64,000 nt of DNA from an endosymbiont of Galathealinum brachiosum (GTDB taxonomy: Bacteria; Pseudomonadota; Gammaproteobacteria; SZUA-229), in NCBI GenBank assembly GCA_003349885.1, contig QFXC01000011.1, positions 860,900 through 924,899 on the forward strand, written 5' to 3'. The position numbers and the translations under genes are program-made. Every line of letters starts with the position of its first letter. The stretch's first letter is position 1. Of this stretch, positions 1 through 8,764 are shown piece by piece. Under the pieces are notes generated by a model, which saw nothing but the letters and a program-made list of their open reading frames with translations, did not search any database and was not told the origin of the DNA.

Positions 1-963
1 TTTATTAAATATCTGCGCCCGGAAGTAAAAGTTATTGCAGTAGAACCAACTGATGCGGCCTGTCTGGCTGCTGCGATGGAGAAAAAACGTCGTGTTGTCT
101 TAAATCAGGTTGGTTTGTTTGCTGATGGTGTCGCGGTTAAACAAATTGGTCGTGAGACCTGGCGAATTGCCCGGCAGGTGGTAGATGAGGTTATTACTGT
201 TAATACAGATGAAATTTGTGCCGCAATAAAAGATATTTTTGATGATACTCGCTCGATTATGGAGCCAGCAGGAGCGCTAGCAGTCGCGGGTATTAAAAAA
301 TATGTAGAGAATAACAAGGTTCGCAATCAGACGCTTGTAGCTGTGAATAGTGGCGCGAATATGAACTTTGATCGCTTGCGTCATGTTTCAGAGCGAGCTG
401 AATTAGGTGAGCATCGTGAAGGTTTAATCGGTGTAACCATTCCCGAAGCGCCTGGTAGTTTTTTGCGCTTTTGCCGGTTAATAGGTAAAAAAGGCATTAC
501 TGAATTTAATTACCGTTATTCAGATAGTCAAAATGCCCATGTGTTTGCGGGTATTCAGTTGGCTGATGGTCTGCCAGAACTTGAAGTGCTGGTTACTAAA
601 TTAAGAGACAAGTCTTATCCTGTGCTTTGCATGAGTGATAATGAAATGGCTAAATTACATGTTCGTCATATGGTCGGTGGGCACGCTAATAAAATTGAAA
701 ACGAAGTGTTGTATCGTTTTGAGTTTCCAGAGCGTCCAGGTGCTTTACTGGAGTTTCTTGCGCATATAGGTAAGCGGTGGAATATTAGCCTGTTTCATTA
801 TCGAAATCATGGCGCGGCGTTTGGTCGTGTGTTGGTGGGGTTACAAGTGCCATTTGATGAGCGTAAAGACGTTAAAGTTTTTCTGGATGATCTGGGTTAT
901 AACTGGTGGGATGAAAGTGATAATGAGGCTTACCGGATGTTTCTCGGGCCTGCTGAGGATTAG
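1..963 (+). CDS. ilvA: Threonine ammonia-lyase (biosynthetic), C-terminal part
   Basis: Converts threonine to 2-oxobutanoate and ammonia, the first committed step of isoleucine synthesis, in the cytoplasm. The frame is open from base 1, so the 5' part lies outside the window; about 320 residues remain of a family length near 500. The visible part begins at the end of the PLP-dependent catalytic fold (VIAVEPTDAACL, then IMEPAGALAVAG). It then shows two ACT-like regulatory domains, recognisable from GLIGVTIPEAPGSFLRF and from YRFEFPERPGALLEFL. This two-ACT arrangement is the isoleucine-inhibited biosynthetic form, not the short catabolic enzyme. The in-frame ATG at 76 is internal. A REP-like palindrome follows the stop. 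Confidence 0.95.
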   Translation, partial: FIKYLRPEVKVIAVEPTDAACLAAAMEKKRRVVLNQVGLFADGVAVKQIGRETWRIARQVVDEVITVNTDEICAAIKDIFDDTRSIMEPAGALAVAGIKKYVENNKVRNQTLVAVNSGANMNFDRLRHVSERAELGEHREGLIGVTIPEAPGSFLRFCRLIGKKGITEFNYRYSDSQNAHVFAGIQLADGLPELEVLVTKLRDKSYPVLCMSDNEMAKLHVRHMVGGHANKIENEVLYRFEFPERPGALLEFLAHIGKRWNISLFHYRNHGAAFGRVLVGLQVPFDERKDVKVFLDDLGYNWWDESDNEAYRMFLGPAED

Positions 964-988
964 GGCTGCAATATATACAAAATCATTC

Positions 989-1024
989 GTAGGAGTTAGC
1001 CATATCTATAACATGGGCTGACGA
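989..1024 (+). repeat. REP-like palindrome (degenerate)
   Basis: GTAGGAGTTAGCC is followed by a loop and then GGCTGACGA, so GTTAGCC and GGCTGAC form a stem. The GTAGGAG head and the stem bases match elements at 29021-29095 and 53718-53742. It lies just after ilvA, where such repeats commonly stabilise or end transcripts. Confidence 0.55.
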
Positions 1025-1167
1025 TATTTTCTGCGATACGATGCAAAGTGAATTGTAAGTTTTATTATTCGTTACACTCCGACTTCTGATGAAGTTTTTG
1101 CGGATGACAATACTCACTGTTTTACTTTGACGTGTGATTAGAAAGAAATAAAACGTACCCTGGTATT

Positions 1168-2043
1168 TTAATAAATTGACTTACCGCCTTTAGGAAATTG
1201 TCTAAATTTCTTATACGTCCATTGATATTGATGAGGGTTTTCTCTTATTAGTTTTTCTACATCCCGGTTCATCTGTGCTGCTGCCTGTTCCAGATCGAGA
1301 GTACTCAAATCTGTACTTGATTCACGAAAGACCATTTTAAATCCACTGCTATCTTCAAGGCGTTGTGCGTAAGTATATATAACAGCAGCGTTGGTCTTTT
1401 TTGCCAGTTTTGCTAGTAAAGTCATTGTGTAACAGGGAATATTAAAAAATGGAATAAATAAGCCATTATCATCCGGTGCCTGATCCGGTAGCATGCCAAC
1501 GAGTTTTGCCTGTTTCAGAGTTTTGCTCATGGCTCGAATGCCGCTGATGTCGGTTGCAATTAAATTAGCGCCAGTGCGTTGTCTGGCATGTCTGATGAAA
1601 CTGTCTATTTTTGGGTCCTGTTGAGGAGAATACATTGACGTCATCGGGTAATGTTTTGCGAGATATAATCCAGCCAATTCCCAGGAACCGTAATGGGGGG
1701 AGGCTATAATAACGCCTCTACCCTGTTCTCGCGCCTGTCGGATTAAAAACTCATTTTCACTGCCTTTTACCATATTTAATGTTTTTTCAGCATCCTGGTG
1801 CCACAATTTTCCTGATTCCAGAATCACCTTTCCTGTTTCATTGAGGATTTTTCTAACCAGCATAGTTTGTTGTTGTGTATTTAGTTCAGGAAAGCAATGT
1901 TGAATGTTTTTCTCAGTAATTCGGCGTATTCTGCTATTCGTAAGCCAGGTGAGTTTGCCGACGACTCTTCCTAGCAGGTGAATGAGCTTTAAAGGCAGTA
2001 CTGAGGTTAATATTAATACAGTTTTGAATATAATAAATTTCAT
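1168..2043 (-). CDS. Lipid A biosynthesis acyltransferase (LpxL/HtrB family)
   Basis: Predicted inner-membrane acyltransferase that adds a secondary acyl chain to the lipid A precursor. Length (291 residues) is close to family members. The N-terminus is a hydrophobic anchor (residues 1-20). The HX4E catalytic motif is seen as HYGSWE, within SPHYGSWELAGLYL. A conserved stretch MLPDQAPDDNGLFIPFF follows, and a family-typical WTYKKFR lies near the C-terminus. Its start overlaps the stop of ygfA by four bases (ATGA), so the two are probably translationally coupled. Which secondary acyl position it serves (LpxL, LpxM or LpxP type) cannot be decided from the sequence alone. Confidence 0.88.
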   Translation of the reverse strand: MKFIIFKTVLILTSVLPLKLIHLLGRVVGKLTWLTNSRIRRITEKNIQHCFPELNTQQQTMLVRKILNETGKVILESGKLWHQDAEKTLNMVKGSENEFLIRQAREQGRGVIIASPHYGSWELAGLYLAKHYPMTSMYSPQQDPKIDSFIRHARQRTGANLIATDISGIRAMSKTLKQAKLVGMLPDQAPDDNGLFIPFFNIPCYTMTLLAKLAKKTNAAVIYTYAQRLEDSSGFKMVFRESSTDLSTLDLEQAAAQMNRDVEKLIRENPHQYQWTYKKFRQFPKGGKSIY

Positions 2044-2651
2044 TTGCAGATGTGTAATTGTTGTTCAGTGGCAACCATGATCATAGGTACGTCATGAGGT
2101 TGATGGGGTAGTTTATCTACTAATTGTAACTCGTGAGCCAGGCCAATTAAATAAGGGCTGTAACGTTTTTTTCTAAACAGGCTGAAACTTAGGCTACGGT
2201 CATAAAAGCCACCACCCATGCCCAATCTATTACCCGTTTTATCAAACCCTACCAGAGGCATTAATATTAGATCGAGTTGATGTGCTTTGAGCCAGTGTTT
2301 TGGGTGTACGTCAGGTTCTGCAATATTGAAACGATTTAATTTCATCGGGCTATTTTTAAAATAGGGTACAAAATACAGCCGGTTGTTAAATGGTGACAAT
2401 ATAGGTAGATATATCTTTTTATTAGATCGCCAGGCTTTTTCAATTAGAAATTCAGGGTCTATTTCACCATCTGCAGCCAGATATGCGGCTATATGTTTAC
2501 TGCGTTTAAATAAACTGCTTTGACAAAGTTGCTTTTCCAGTTCCAGTGCATGCTCTACCTGTGTGTTCGGTTCAAGAGCTTTACGTTGCTGACGTAAGTT
2601 TTTACGTAGAGCCTGTCTTTGTTTGCTCGGATCAGTTGCTGGTTTATTCAT
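2040..2651 (-). CDS. ygfA: 5-formyltetrahydrofolate cyclo-ligase
   Basis: ATP-dependent conversion of 5-formyltetrahydrofolate to 5,10-methenyltetrahydrofolate, a cytoplasmic folate salvage step. The family motif GNRLGMGGGFYDRSLSF is present in the C-terminal half, and the N-terminal basic segment (KQRQALRKNLRQQRKAL) is typical. I chose the ATG at 2651 (protein begins MNKPATDPSK). The longer in-frame start at 2669 lies inside the 6S RNA terminator stem. The gene follows 6S RNA directly, the conserved gammaproteobacterial order zapA–ssrS–ygfA. Its initiation region touches the terminator U-tract, so expression probably relies on read-through from the 6S promoter. Confidence 0.93.
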   Translation of the reverse strand: MNKPATDPSKQRQALRKNLRQQRKALEPNTQVEHALELEKQLCQSSLFKRSKHIAAYLAADGEIDPEFLIEKAWRSNKKIYLPILSPFNNRLYFVPYFKNSPMKLNRFNIAEPDVHPKHWLKAHQLDLILMPLVGFDKTGNRLGMGGGFYDRSLSFSLFRKKRYSPYLIGLAHELQLVDKLPHQPHDVPMIMVATEQQLHICK

Positions 2652-2656
2652 AATAA

Positions 2657-2677
2657 AAAAGCCCCGCATAGCGAGGC
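2657..2677 (-). terminator. Rho-independent terminator of 6S RNA
   Basis: On the minus strand GCCTCGC, loop TAT, GCGGGGC, then TTTTTT: a seven-pair GC-rich stem with U-tract. It ends only about six bases before the ygfA start codon, so the GGGG of the descending stem is the nearest purine-rich sequence to that start. Confidence 0.85.
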
Positions 2678-2683
2678 CGGTGT

Positions 2684-2885
2684 TAGGAGGGTGCTACCAC
2701 AACTGCCGTAGCTTTTCTCACGAACCTTGAACCAGAAGTTCAGGTGGGAACTAGCGTCGATGTATAAGGCTTCCCGCATAAAGCGGTAATGCACACAGCA
2801 CCGGCAGACACATTCCCGGGGTCGATGAGTAAGGCTCAAGGGTTTTATAAGTAAGCTTACAAGCACCGCAGAGGCACCCAAACTG
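2684..2885 (-). ncRNA. ssrS: 6S RNA
   Basis: Small RNA that binds sigma-70 RNA polymerase holoenzyme and represses transcription in stationary phase. The minus strand carries the characteristic 6S blocks: GGGAAGCCTTATACATCGAC and ACTTCTGGTTCAAGGTTC near the 3' half. A terminal stem is formed by GGGTGC near the 5' end pairing with GCACCC near the 3' end. Its location between zapA and ygfA is the conserved locus. The exact 5' and 3' ends are estimated from the closing stem. A translatable frame across this region is a by-product and not a gene. Confidence 0.93.
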
Positions 2886-2966
2886 GGTTTGTAGCAACCT
2901 TAGTTGCTGCAATAATTCTGTGTATTAATTAATGTAATTAACCCGATGTTACAGGTCAGATGTCTA

Positions 2967-3269
2967 TTATGCTACTTCTATATCACGAAGTGCAATATCA
3001 ATTTTTTTCTGTAAATTCAGCATCCGGTTATCAACATCACTAAAGCTATCCATTGAAACATGACTACTGAGTAATTCGTGTGCCAGATTCAGAGCAGCCA
3101 TAACGGCAATACGCTCAGTGCCAATAATAGAGCCCTTGTTTTTGATATCGTCTAAACGGTCATTCAAAAAATCAGCTGAATCTTTTAAAGAAGATTGTTG
3201 GTCCGCGGGGCAGGCTACGCGATAGTCCTTGTCCATTATTCTTATATTAAGGCCACTGCTATCACTCAT
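2967..3269 (-). CDS. zapA: Cell division protein ZapA
   Basis: Binds FtsZ and promotes bundling of the Z-ring at midcell. The 100-residue length fits the family. The N-terminal domain shows the family pattern LNIRIMDKDYRVACPADQ, followed by DFLNDRLDDIKNKG and GTERIAVMAALNLAHELL. The rest is a C-terminal dimerising coiled coil (residues about 70-98). It sits upstream of 6S RNA and downstream of a second small coiled-coil division-type gene, all on the minus strand. Confidence 0.93.
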   Translation of the reverse strand: MSDSSGLNIRIMDKDYRVACPADQQSSLKDSADFLNDRLDDIKNKGSIIGTERIAVMAALNLAHELLSSHVSMDSFSDVDNRMLNLQKKIDIALRDIEVA

Positions 3270-3388
3270 TAAACATACTCGCTAAAAACGCCAGAAAAAA
3301 ATCCATTAACATAAAATTGATGAGATCCAGAAAAACTATGTACAGCTTATCTTTGAGTGTATCTTATTTACAGAAGTAAATAGAAAAA

Positions 3389-3604
3389 CTATGCGGTTTC
3401 GATAGTTTTAAGGCGTGTAATCATGCTTTCTACTTGATTTCGCACTTGTTCTCTTTGCTCAAACAGGTGGGCGCGGTCGCCTTTTGTATCCTGTAGTTGC
3501 TGCTTTAGCTCAGCATTTTCAGCTGATAGCTTTTTGGACAGGGCAAGTAATTCTTCTACTTTGCTTTCCAGTGCTTCGATATTGCTTTGGTTTTCTGTGC
3601 TCAT
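3389..3604 (-). CDS. ZapB-like coiled-coil protein (TIGR02449 family)
   Basis: A 71-residue, almost wholly coiled-coil protein: heptad-like IEALESKVEELLALSKKLSAE continues to the C-terminus. Proteins of this length directly upstream of zapA in Gammaproteobacteria belong to the TIGR02449 family, often described as ZapB-like. A role in Z-ring organisation together with ZapA is inferred from context; the sequence itself shows only the coiled coil. A 119-base gap separates it from zapA, so the two may share a promoter or have separate ones. Confidence 0.8.
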   Translation of the reverse strand: MSTENQSNIEALESKVEELLALSKKLSAENAELKQQLQDTKGDRAHLFEQREQVRNQVESMITRLKTIETA

Positions 3605-3822
3605 AATGTGAATATAGTAAGTCTTGGGCGATAGGTCAAATTTTTCAGGCTCTAACTATCGCGTGTTAGTATGAATTGCGTAAATAAACTATAATGCAAA
3701 ATCGCTGCTACAAATTTCTTTTACATTATATTTCAATAGCTTGTGTAAATCCGAGCTACTAAATAATGGATTAGACGGTACAAGTGACAAAATACTGACA
3801 ATTATACTGACAGGAAAAAAAT

Positions 3823-4383
3823 ATGATCTCCAGACCGGATTATAACAGTTTAACTGATGCTCTGGCTAAAGCTGATGCAGAATTAGTCGCGTCAGAAGCC
3901 CATGGATCGCTTTGCGGCATGCTGTGTGCTGCCGGAACGATTGAGCTCAGCAAGTGGCTAGATCAAGTCTTTGAAGTGTTTGATGTAAATAATATATTGA
4001 TTAAAGAAGCCAGTCAGTTATTGGTGGGTTTATATAATGACACACAGGCGCAATTAAATGATTCAGAAGCGGATTTTCAGTTATTGCTACCCGATGATAC
4101 TGATTCTTTGGCGCAACGCACGGAAGCACTGGCGTCATGGTGTCAGGGTTTTACTTATGGTCTGGTCGCAGGCGGCCTGAAAAAAGACCAGAAGTTACCA
4201 GAAGATACCGCTGAGCTGATTAAAGATATGGTAGAAATTGCCCGGGCAGGCCATGACCTGGGTGATGATAGTGAGTCAGATGAAGAGTCTTTTATGCAAA
4301 TTTATGAATATGTTCGTATGGGTGTGTTGTTAATAAATGAAGAATTACAGCCTTCGCATAAGCCACCTGAAATATTGCAGTAA
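3823..4383 (+). CDS. ygfB: YgfB/UPF0149 family protein
   Basis: Conserved gammaproteobacterial cytoplasmic protein of 186 residues, always found ahead of pepP and ubiH. Family signatures visible are ASEAHGSLCGMLCAAG near the N-terminus and WCQGFTYGLVAGG in the middle. The tail shows the usual SFMQIYEYVRMGVLL segment. The protein is acidic and all-alpha. Its molecular role is not certain; in some pseudomonads a homologue affects transcriptional regulation. It is divergent from the ZapB-like gene across a 218-base region that probably holds both promoters. Confidence 0.9.
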   Translation: MISRPDYNSLTDALAKADAELVASEAHGSLCGMLCAAGTIELSKWLDQVFEVFDVNNILIKEASQLLVGLYNDTQAQLNDSEADFQLLLPDDTDSLAQRTEALASWCQGFTYGLVAGGLKKDQKLPEDTAELIKDMVEIARAGHDLGDDSESDEESFMQIYEYVRMGVLLINEELQPSHKPPEILQ

Positions 4384-4571
4384 AATATTAGGTGCGGCTG
4401 TTGATCTTTTGTGACTCGCATTTATTATAGATTAAGCCCGATCAGGTATGACTCGGTAAGAAATTAATGCTTTGATAATATAAAAGAATATTGTCTTTTT
4501 TAGTAAGAGATCAATATCCTGAATATGTAAATGAATATTTTACTCCCCGGTATTAAAGAGATGACAGTTTA

Positions 4572-5876
4572 ATGGATCAAAAAATTCACGCACGACACAG
4601 AAAACAGCTTCTTCGAATGATTGGAGAAGATGGAATTGCTATTTTACCTGCAGCCCCGGTTCGTTGTAGAAATCGGGATGTGGATTACCCTTATCGACAG
4701 GATAGTGATTTCTTTTATCTAAGCGGTTTTCCTGAGCCCGAGGCTGTTATTGTGCTGGTGCCCGGGCGTAAAAATGGTGAATATATTCTGTTTTGCCGGG
4801 ATAAAGATGAAGAGCAGGAAATCTGGCATGGTCGTCGTTGTGGGCCTGAAGGAGCATTAGAGCACTATGCGGCAGATGATGCGTTTCCAATAGATGATAT
4901 TGACGATATTTTGCCCGGTTTGATGGAGCATTGTGAGCGTGTTTATCACACGATGGGGCTGGATCCCCAGTTTGATAAACGGGTTATGGACTGGGTTAAT
5001 TCATTACGTAAACAGTCACGTTCCGGTGGTCATGTGCCTTATGAGTTTGTCTCTCTGGATTATCTATTACATGACATGCGGTTATTCAAAAACCGTGATG
5101 AAATTCGCCTGATGAAGAAAGCCGCTAAAATTTCTGTTGAAGCGCATAAGTGTGCGATGCGCATTTGTAAACCGGGTGTAAATGAATATCAGCTTGATGC
5201 GGCAATAATGTATGAGTTTCAGCGCAATGGAGCAACCTGGGCTTATCCCAGTATTGTTGGCGGGGGAGCGAATAGCTGTATTTTGCATTACACCGAAAAT
5301 AATATGCCACTTAATGATGGGGAGCTTGTGTTGATTGATGCCGGTTGTGAGCTGGGTGGTTATGATGCAGATATTACCCGTTCGTTTCCTGTTAATGGAA
5401 AATACAGCGAGGCACAAAAAGAAATTTTTGATCTGGTTGTACAGGCAAACCTGGACGGGATTAAGCAGGTGAAACCGGGTAATCACTGGAATGACCCACA
5501 TCTTGCAGCAGTGAAAACACTGACCAAAGGCATGATTGAGCTTGGCTTATTAAAAGGAACCTTGAGCAAGCTCATAAAAGAAGAAGCTTACAAGAAATAT
5601 TATATGCATCGAACCGGGCACTGGTTAGGTATGGATGTGCATGATGTGGGTGATTACAAAGTTGATGATGAATGGCGTTTGTTAGAGCCAGGCATGGTAT
5701 TAACCATTGAGCCGGGTTTGTATATTCCTCATGGAAGCCGTGGAGCAAAACGCTGGTGGAATATTGGTGTGCGTATAGAAGATGATGTTGTTGTGACGAA
5801 AGATGGTCATGAAGTTTTATCTGCCGGATTGCCAAAAACGACAGAAGAAATTGAAGCCATAATGGCTGGAGAATAA
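4572..5876 (+). CDS. pepP: Xaa-Pro aminopeptidase P
   Basis: Cytoplasmic metallopeptidase releasing an N-terminal residue next to proline. An N-terminal aminopeptidase-P domain (residues about 1-140, with DSDFFYLSGFPEPEA) precedes an M24 pita-bread catalytic domain. Metal ligands are visible in LIDAGCELGGYDADITRSFP (two Asp), HRTGHWLGMDVHDVG (His), LTIEPGLYIP (Glu) and GVRIEDDVVV (Glu). The length of 434 is normal. It lies between ygfB and ubiH, the usual order, and the 39-base gap to ubiH suggests one transcript. Confidence 0.96.
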   Translation: MDQKIHARHRKQLLRMIGEDGIAILPAAPVRCRNRDVDYPYRQDSDFFYLSGFPEPEAVIVLVPGRKNGEYILFCRDKDEEQEIWHGRRCGPEGALEHYAADDAFPIDDIDDILPGLMEHCERVYHTMGLDPQFDKRVMDWVNSLRKQSRSGGHVPYEFVSLDYLLHDMRLFKNRDEIRLMKKAAKISVEAHKCAMRICKPGVNEYQLDAAIMYEFQRNGATWAYPSIVGGGANSCILHYTENNMPLNDGELVLIDAGCELGGYDADITRSFPVNGKYSEAQKEIFDLVVQANLDGIKQVKPGNHWNDPHLAAVKTLTKGMIELGLLKGTLSKLIKEEAYKKYYMHRTGHWLGMDVHDVGDYKVDDEWRLLEPGMVLTIEPGLYIPHGSRGAKRWWNIGVRIEDDVVVTKDGHEVLSAGLPKTTEEIEAIMAGE

Positions 5877-5915
5877 ATAGTATTGTTGTTAGTCGACAAA
5901 TAATTATTGAATCAT

Positions 5916-7127
5916 ATGAGTAATCAGTACGACATAATTATAATCGGTGGGGGCATGGTTGGTGCCAGTCTTGTTGCGGCCCTGAAATATCATAGCGATA
6001 AAAAAATAGCGGTTGTTGAGGCTTTTCCATTTGATTCATCTTCACAGCCGAGTTTTGACGACCGTTCAATTGCTCTTTCATATGGTTCTCGGCGTATCTG
6101 GGAATCAATGGGTTTGTGGGAGAAATTAGAGCCTGAAATTGAAGCGATAAAATCTATTCACGTTTCTGATCGAGGTCATCTGGGCGCAACGCGTATAAAT
6201 CATACTGAAGAAAAAGTTGAAGCACTGGGTTACGTGGTAGAAAACCGTGTAATGGGTCGAATATTGATGAATGAAGTTCAGTCTTTGGATCATGTTGACT
6301 GGTATTGTCCGGCAACCATTGAATCACTTGAGCAATTACCTGATCAGGTATCAATTAAAATTAAAACTGAAAAAGGCGAGCAGGATTTGCAGGCAAAACT
6401 ACTGGTTGCTGCTGATGGAGTGACATCCAGTACGCGGCAACTGGCAGGTTTAAATACGCTACGTGAAGATTATAAACAGTCTGCAATCATTGCAAATGTG
6501 CAAACAGATCAAAAACATCAGGGAATAGCTTATGAGCGTTTTACTGACAGCGGTCCCGTTGCTTTTTTACCCATGACAGAAAATAGATACTCTGTTGTCT
6601 GGACCTGCAAAGAGCAGGAAACTTCCCGAATAATGCAGCTTACTGATGAAGAGTTTATAAATGAATTACAACAGACATTTGGTTTTCGTGCAGGTTTAAT
6701 AGAAAAAACCGGCGAGCGTTTTTCCTATCCCCTGGCGTACACAGAAGTAGAGCAGTTAACCAAAGGCAGAGTTGTTGTTATTGGAAATGCTGCGCATGCT
6801 TTGCATCCAGTTTCAGGGCAGGGTTATAACCTGGCCTTACGTGATGTTGCCGAGCTGGCAGAAATGATTGTAGAAAATGAAGATCCTGGACATGCTTTAT
6901 TGTTATCTGAATATCATACAAAAAGATTAAAGGATATGCATCGGGTGTATCGAATTACTGATTCAATGGTAAAGATTTTTTCAAATAATTTTTCACCTTT
7001 AGGTCACTTAAGAGCGTCAGGATTAATTGCGGTAAATTTAATATCTCCAGTGCGTTCGCTGATGGCTCGTCAAAGTATGGGTTTGTTGGGTTATATGAAT
7101 AAACTACAACGAAGGTTACCGCTGTAA
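5916..7127 (+). CDS. ubiH: 2-octaprenyl-6-methoxyphenol hydroxylase
   Basis: FAD-dependent aromatic monooxygenase of ubiquinone synthesis, peripheral to the inner membrane. FAD-binding fold at the N-terminus (IIGGGMVGASLVAAL), the DG motif around ADGVTSSTR, and the second FAD motif GNAAHALHPVSGQGYNLALR identify the UbiH/COQ6 family. The start was set at the ATG at 5916 (MSNQYDIIIIGGG); an in-frame TTG nine bases earlier is also possible and neither has a strong ribosome site. Its stop abuts the start of the next hydroxylase. The position after pepP supports ubiH for this copy. Confidence 0.92.
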   Translation: MSNQYDIIIIGGGMVGASLVAALKYHSDKKIAVVEAFPFDSSSQPSFDDRSIALSYGSRRIWESMGLWEKLEPEIEAIKSIHVSDRGHLGATRINHTEEKVEALGYVVENRVMGRILMNEVQSLDHVDWYCPATIESLEQLPDQVSIKIKTEKGEQDLQAKLLVAADGVTSSTRQLAGLNTLREDYKQSAIIANVQTDQKHQGIAYERFTDSGPVAFLPMTENRYSVVWTCKEQETSRIMQLTDEEFINELQQTFGFRAGLIEKTGERFSYPLAYTEVEQLTKGRVVVIGNAAHALHPVSGQGYNLALRDVAELAEMIVENEDPGHALLLSEYHTKRLKDMHRVYRITDSMVKIFSNNFSPLGHLRASGLIAVNLISPVRSLMARQSMGLLGYMNKLQRRLPL

Positions 7128-8345
7128 ATGGATAAGCAATACGACATCATTATTATTGGTGGAGGCATGGTAGGCCTGACACTAGCCTGTGCGCTGGGGC
7201 AGCAGCAATTTAAAGTTGCTGTGGTTGAAGCTTATGCACCGCAAGATATAAATCAGAATGATGATTATGAATTGCGTGTATCGGCTATCAGTAAATCATC
7301 GCAGCAGGTGTTGCAAAGTATCAATGCCTGGCAGGGTATGCTGAATCGTCGTGCCTGTGCTTATCAACACATGCATGTATGGGATGCAACGGGTGATGGC
7401 AATATACACTTTGATGCAGCAGAGCTCGGGCTGGATTCACTGGGTCATATCATTGAAAATAAAGTCATACAGTTTTCTCTGTTAGAGCAATGTTTAAAAT
7501 TATCCAATGTTGACTGGTTATGCCCGGAGCAGGTAAAAGAAATTTATTTTTCTGAGACTCAGCAGAAAGTTGTTTTAAACAGTGGTGAAGAAATAGTTGC
7601 TAAATTACTCGTGGGTGCCGATGGCGCAAACTCTAAAGTGCGTGAAGCTGCGGCTATTGAACTTAATAAATCGCCTTATGAACAAAAAGCAGTTGTGGCC
7701 GTTGTTAAAAGCACTTTGCACCATAAAGATACTGCGTGGCAACGCTTTTTACCCAGCGGGCCGCTGGCTTTTTTACCGCTTGGTGATGGTAATTGTTCGA
7801 TTGTCTGGTCCGCAGAAAATCAGCGAGCAGACGAATTAATTGAAATGGATGAAACCGTATTTATAACCGAGTTGCAAAATGCATTTGAAAATACATTGGG
7901 TAAAGTTGAAAAAGTAAGTCAAAGAGCCGCTTTTCCATTGATTCGCAGACATGCAAAAGAATATGTAAAACAGGGTGTAGCATTAGTGGGCGATGCTGCG
8001 CACACCATACATCCACTTGCGGGGCAGGGTGTGAACTTGGGTTTGCTTGATGCTGCTGCATTAGCGGAAGTGTTAATTAAAGCAAGGTCTCAGGGTAAAA
8101 TTATATCCTCCTTAACAACGCTTAGAAAATATGAACGATGGCGTCGTGCCGATAATAGTTTGATGATGTACAGCATGAGTGGTTTTAAAAACTTGTTTAG
8201 TAACGATCAGGCTGAATTATCTTTAATTCGAAATGCGGGTTTAAATATGATTGATAGCATCGGGCCTGTGAAAAATAAATTTATGCGTCATGCATTAGGT
8301 CTTGAAGGCGATCTGCCAGAAATGGCGAAATCAATTGGCTGGTAG
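7128..8345 (+). CDS. ubiI: UbiH/UbiF/VisC family ubiquinone hydroxylase (probably UbiI)
   Basis: A second FAD monooxygenase of the ubiquinone pathway, paralogous to the gene directly upstream. It shows IIGGGMVGLTLACAL, the DG motif GADGANSKVREAA, and VGDAAHTIHPLAGQGVNLGL. The ATG immediately follows the ubiH stop, so the pair is co-translated or nearly so. The order pepP–ubiH–ubiI (formerly visC) supports C5-hydroxylation; UbiF (C6) or a broad-specificity relative cannot be excluded by sequence reading alone. Confidence 0.87.
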   Translation: MDKQYDIIIIGGGMVGLTLACALGQQQFKVAVVEAYAPQDINQNDDYELRVSAISKSSQQVLQSINAWQGMLNRRACAYQHMHVWDATGDGNIHFDAAELGLDSLGHIIENKVIQFSLLEQCLKLSNVDWLCPEQVKEIYFSETQQKVVLNSGEEIVAKLLVGADGANSKVREAAAIELNKSPYEQKAVVAVVKSTLHHKDTAWQRFLPSGPLAFLPLGDGNCSIVWSAENQRADELIEMDETVFITELQNAFENTLGKVEKVSQRAAFPLIRRHAKEYVKQGVALVGDAAHTIHPLAGQGVNLGLLDAAALAEVLIKARSQGKIISSLTTLRKYERWRRADNSLMMYSMSGFKNLFSNDQAELSLIRNAGLNMIDSIGPVKNKFMRHALGLEGDLPEMAKSIGW

Positions 8346-8369
8346 GTAGTTGTAATTTTTTTAAACGTT

Positions 8370-8735
8370 ATGCACCTAATTAAATTATCAGAAGTAAATC
8401 ATTCAGAAAAAACCTTAACTCAGGCCGTTTTACAGGTCACCCAGATGTTGGGTATTTATCATGCAGAGTTGGCGCGAATACTCCGGGTTCAATGTTCAGA
8501 TATTGGTGAATTGTCAAATGCTGAAAATATAATAGTCATAAATTCTACAGCATGGAGTCAGGCAGAAAAATATATAGAGTTATATGAGTTATTGTATAAC
8601 CTGCAAAGTGGTGATGAAGCATTAGTTAATAACTGGTTAAGAAAGAAAAATAAAAAATTAAACGGAACGCCACTGTATCTAATGGTAGATGAATTGCGTA
8701 TTGATGATGTGCTTGAAGTGCTGAAAAAAGATTGA
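8370..8735 (+). CDS. MbcA/ParS/Xre antitoxin-domain protein (orphan)
   Basis: A 121-residue protein with an N-terminal helix-turn-helix-like region (LTQAVLQVTQMLGIYHAELARIL, about residues 15-40, split here only for description) and a C-terminal segment NWLRKKNKKLNGTPLYLMVD. The latter matches the W-(L)-x-x-x-N-x-x-L-x-G-x-x-P pattern of the Xre/MbcA/ParS toxin-binding domain. Such proteins are usually antitoxins next to a RES-domain toxin, but no toxin gene is adjacent. It may instead be a stand-alone regulator. It follows ubiI by 24 bases with no clear ribosome site, and a large inverted repeat follows it. Confidence 0.65.
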   Translation: MHLIKLSEVNHSEKTLTQAVLQVTQMLGIYHAELARILRVQCSDIGELSNAENIIVINSTAWSQAEKYIELYELLYNLQSGDEALVNNWLRKKNKKLNGTPLYLMVDELRIDDVLEVLKKD

Positions 8736-8764
8736 TCTGTTTGTTAAATCGGGAGTGGGTAATA

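Noticed and set aside
2648..2881. 77-residue open frame across the 6S RNA region
   Set aside because: It coincides with the conserved 6S RNA, crosses its terminator and has no protein-like features.
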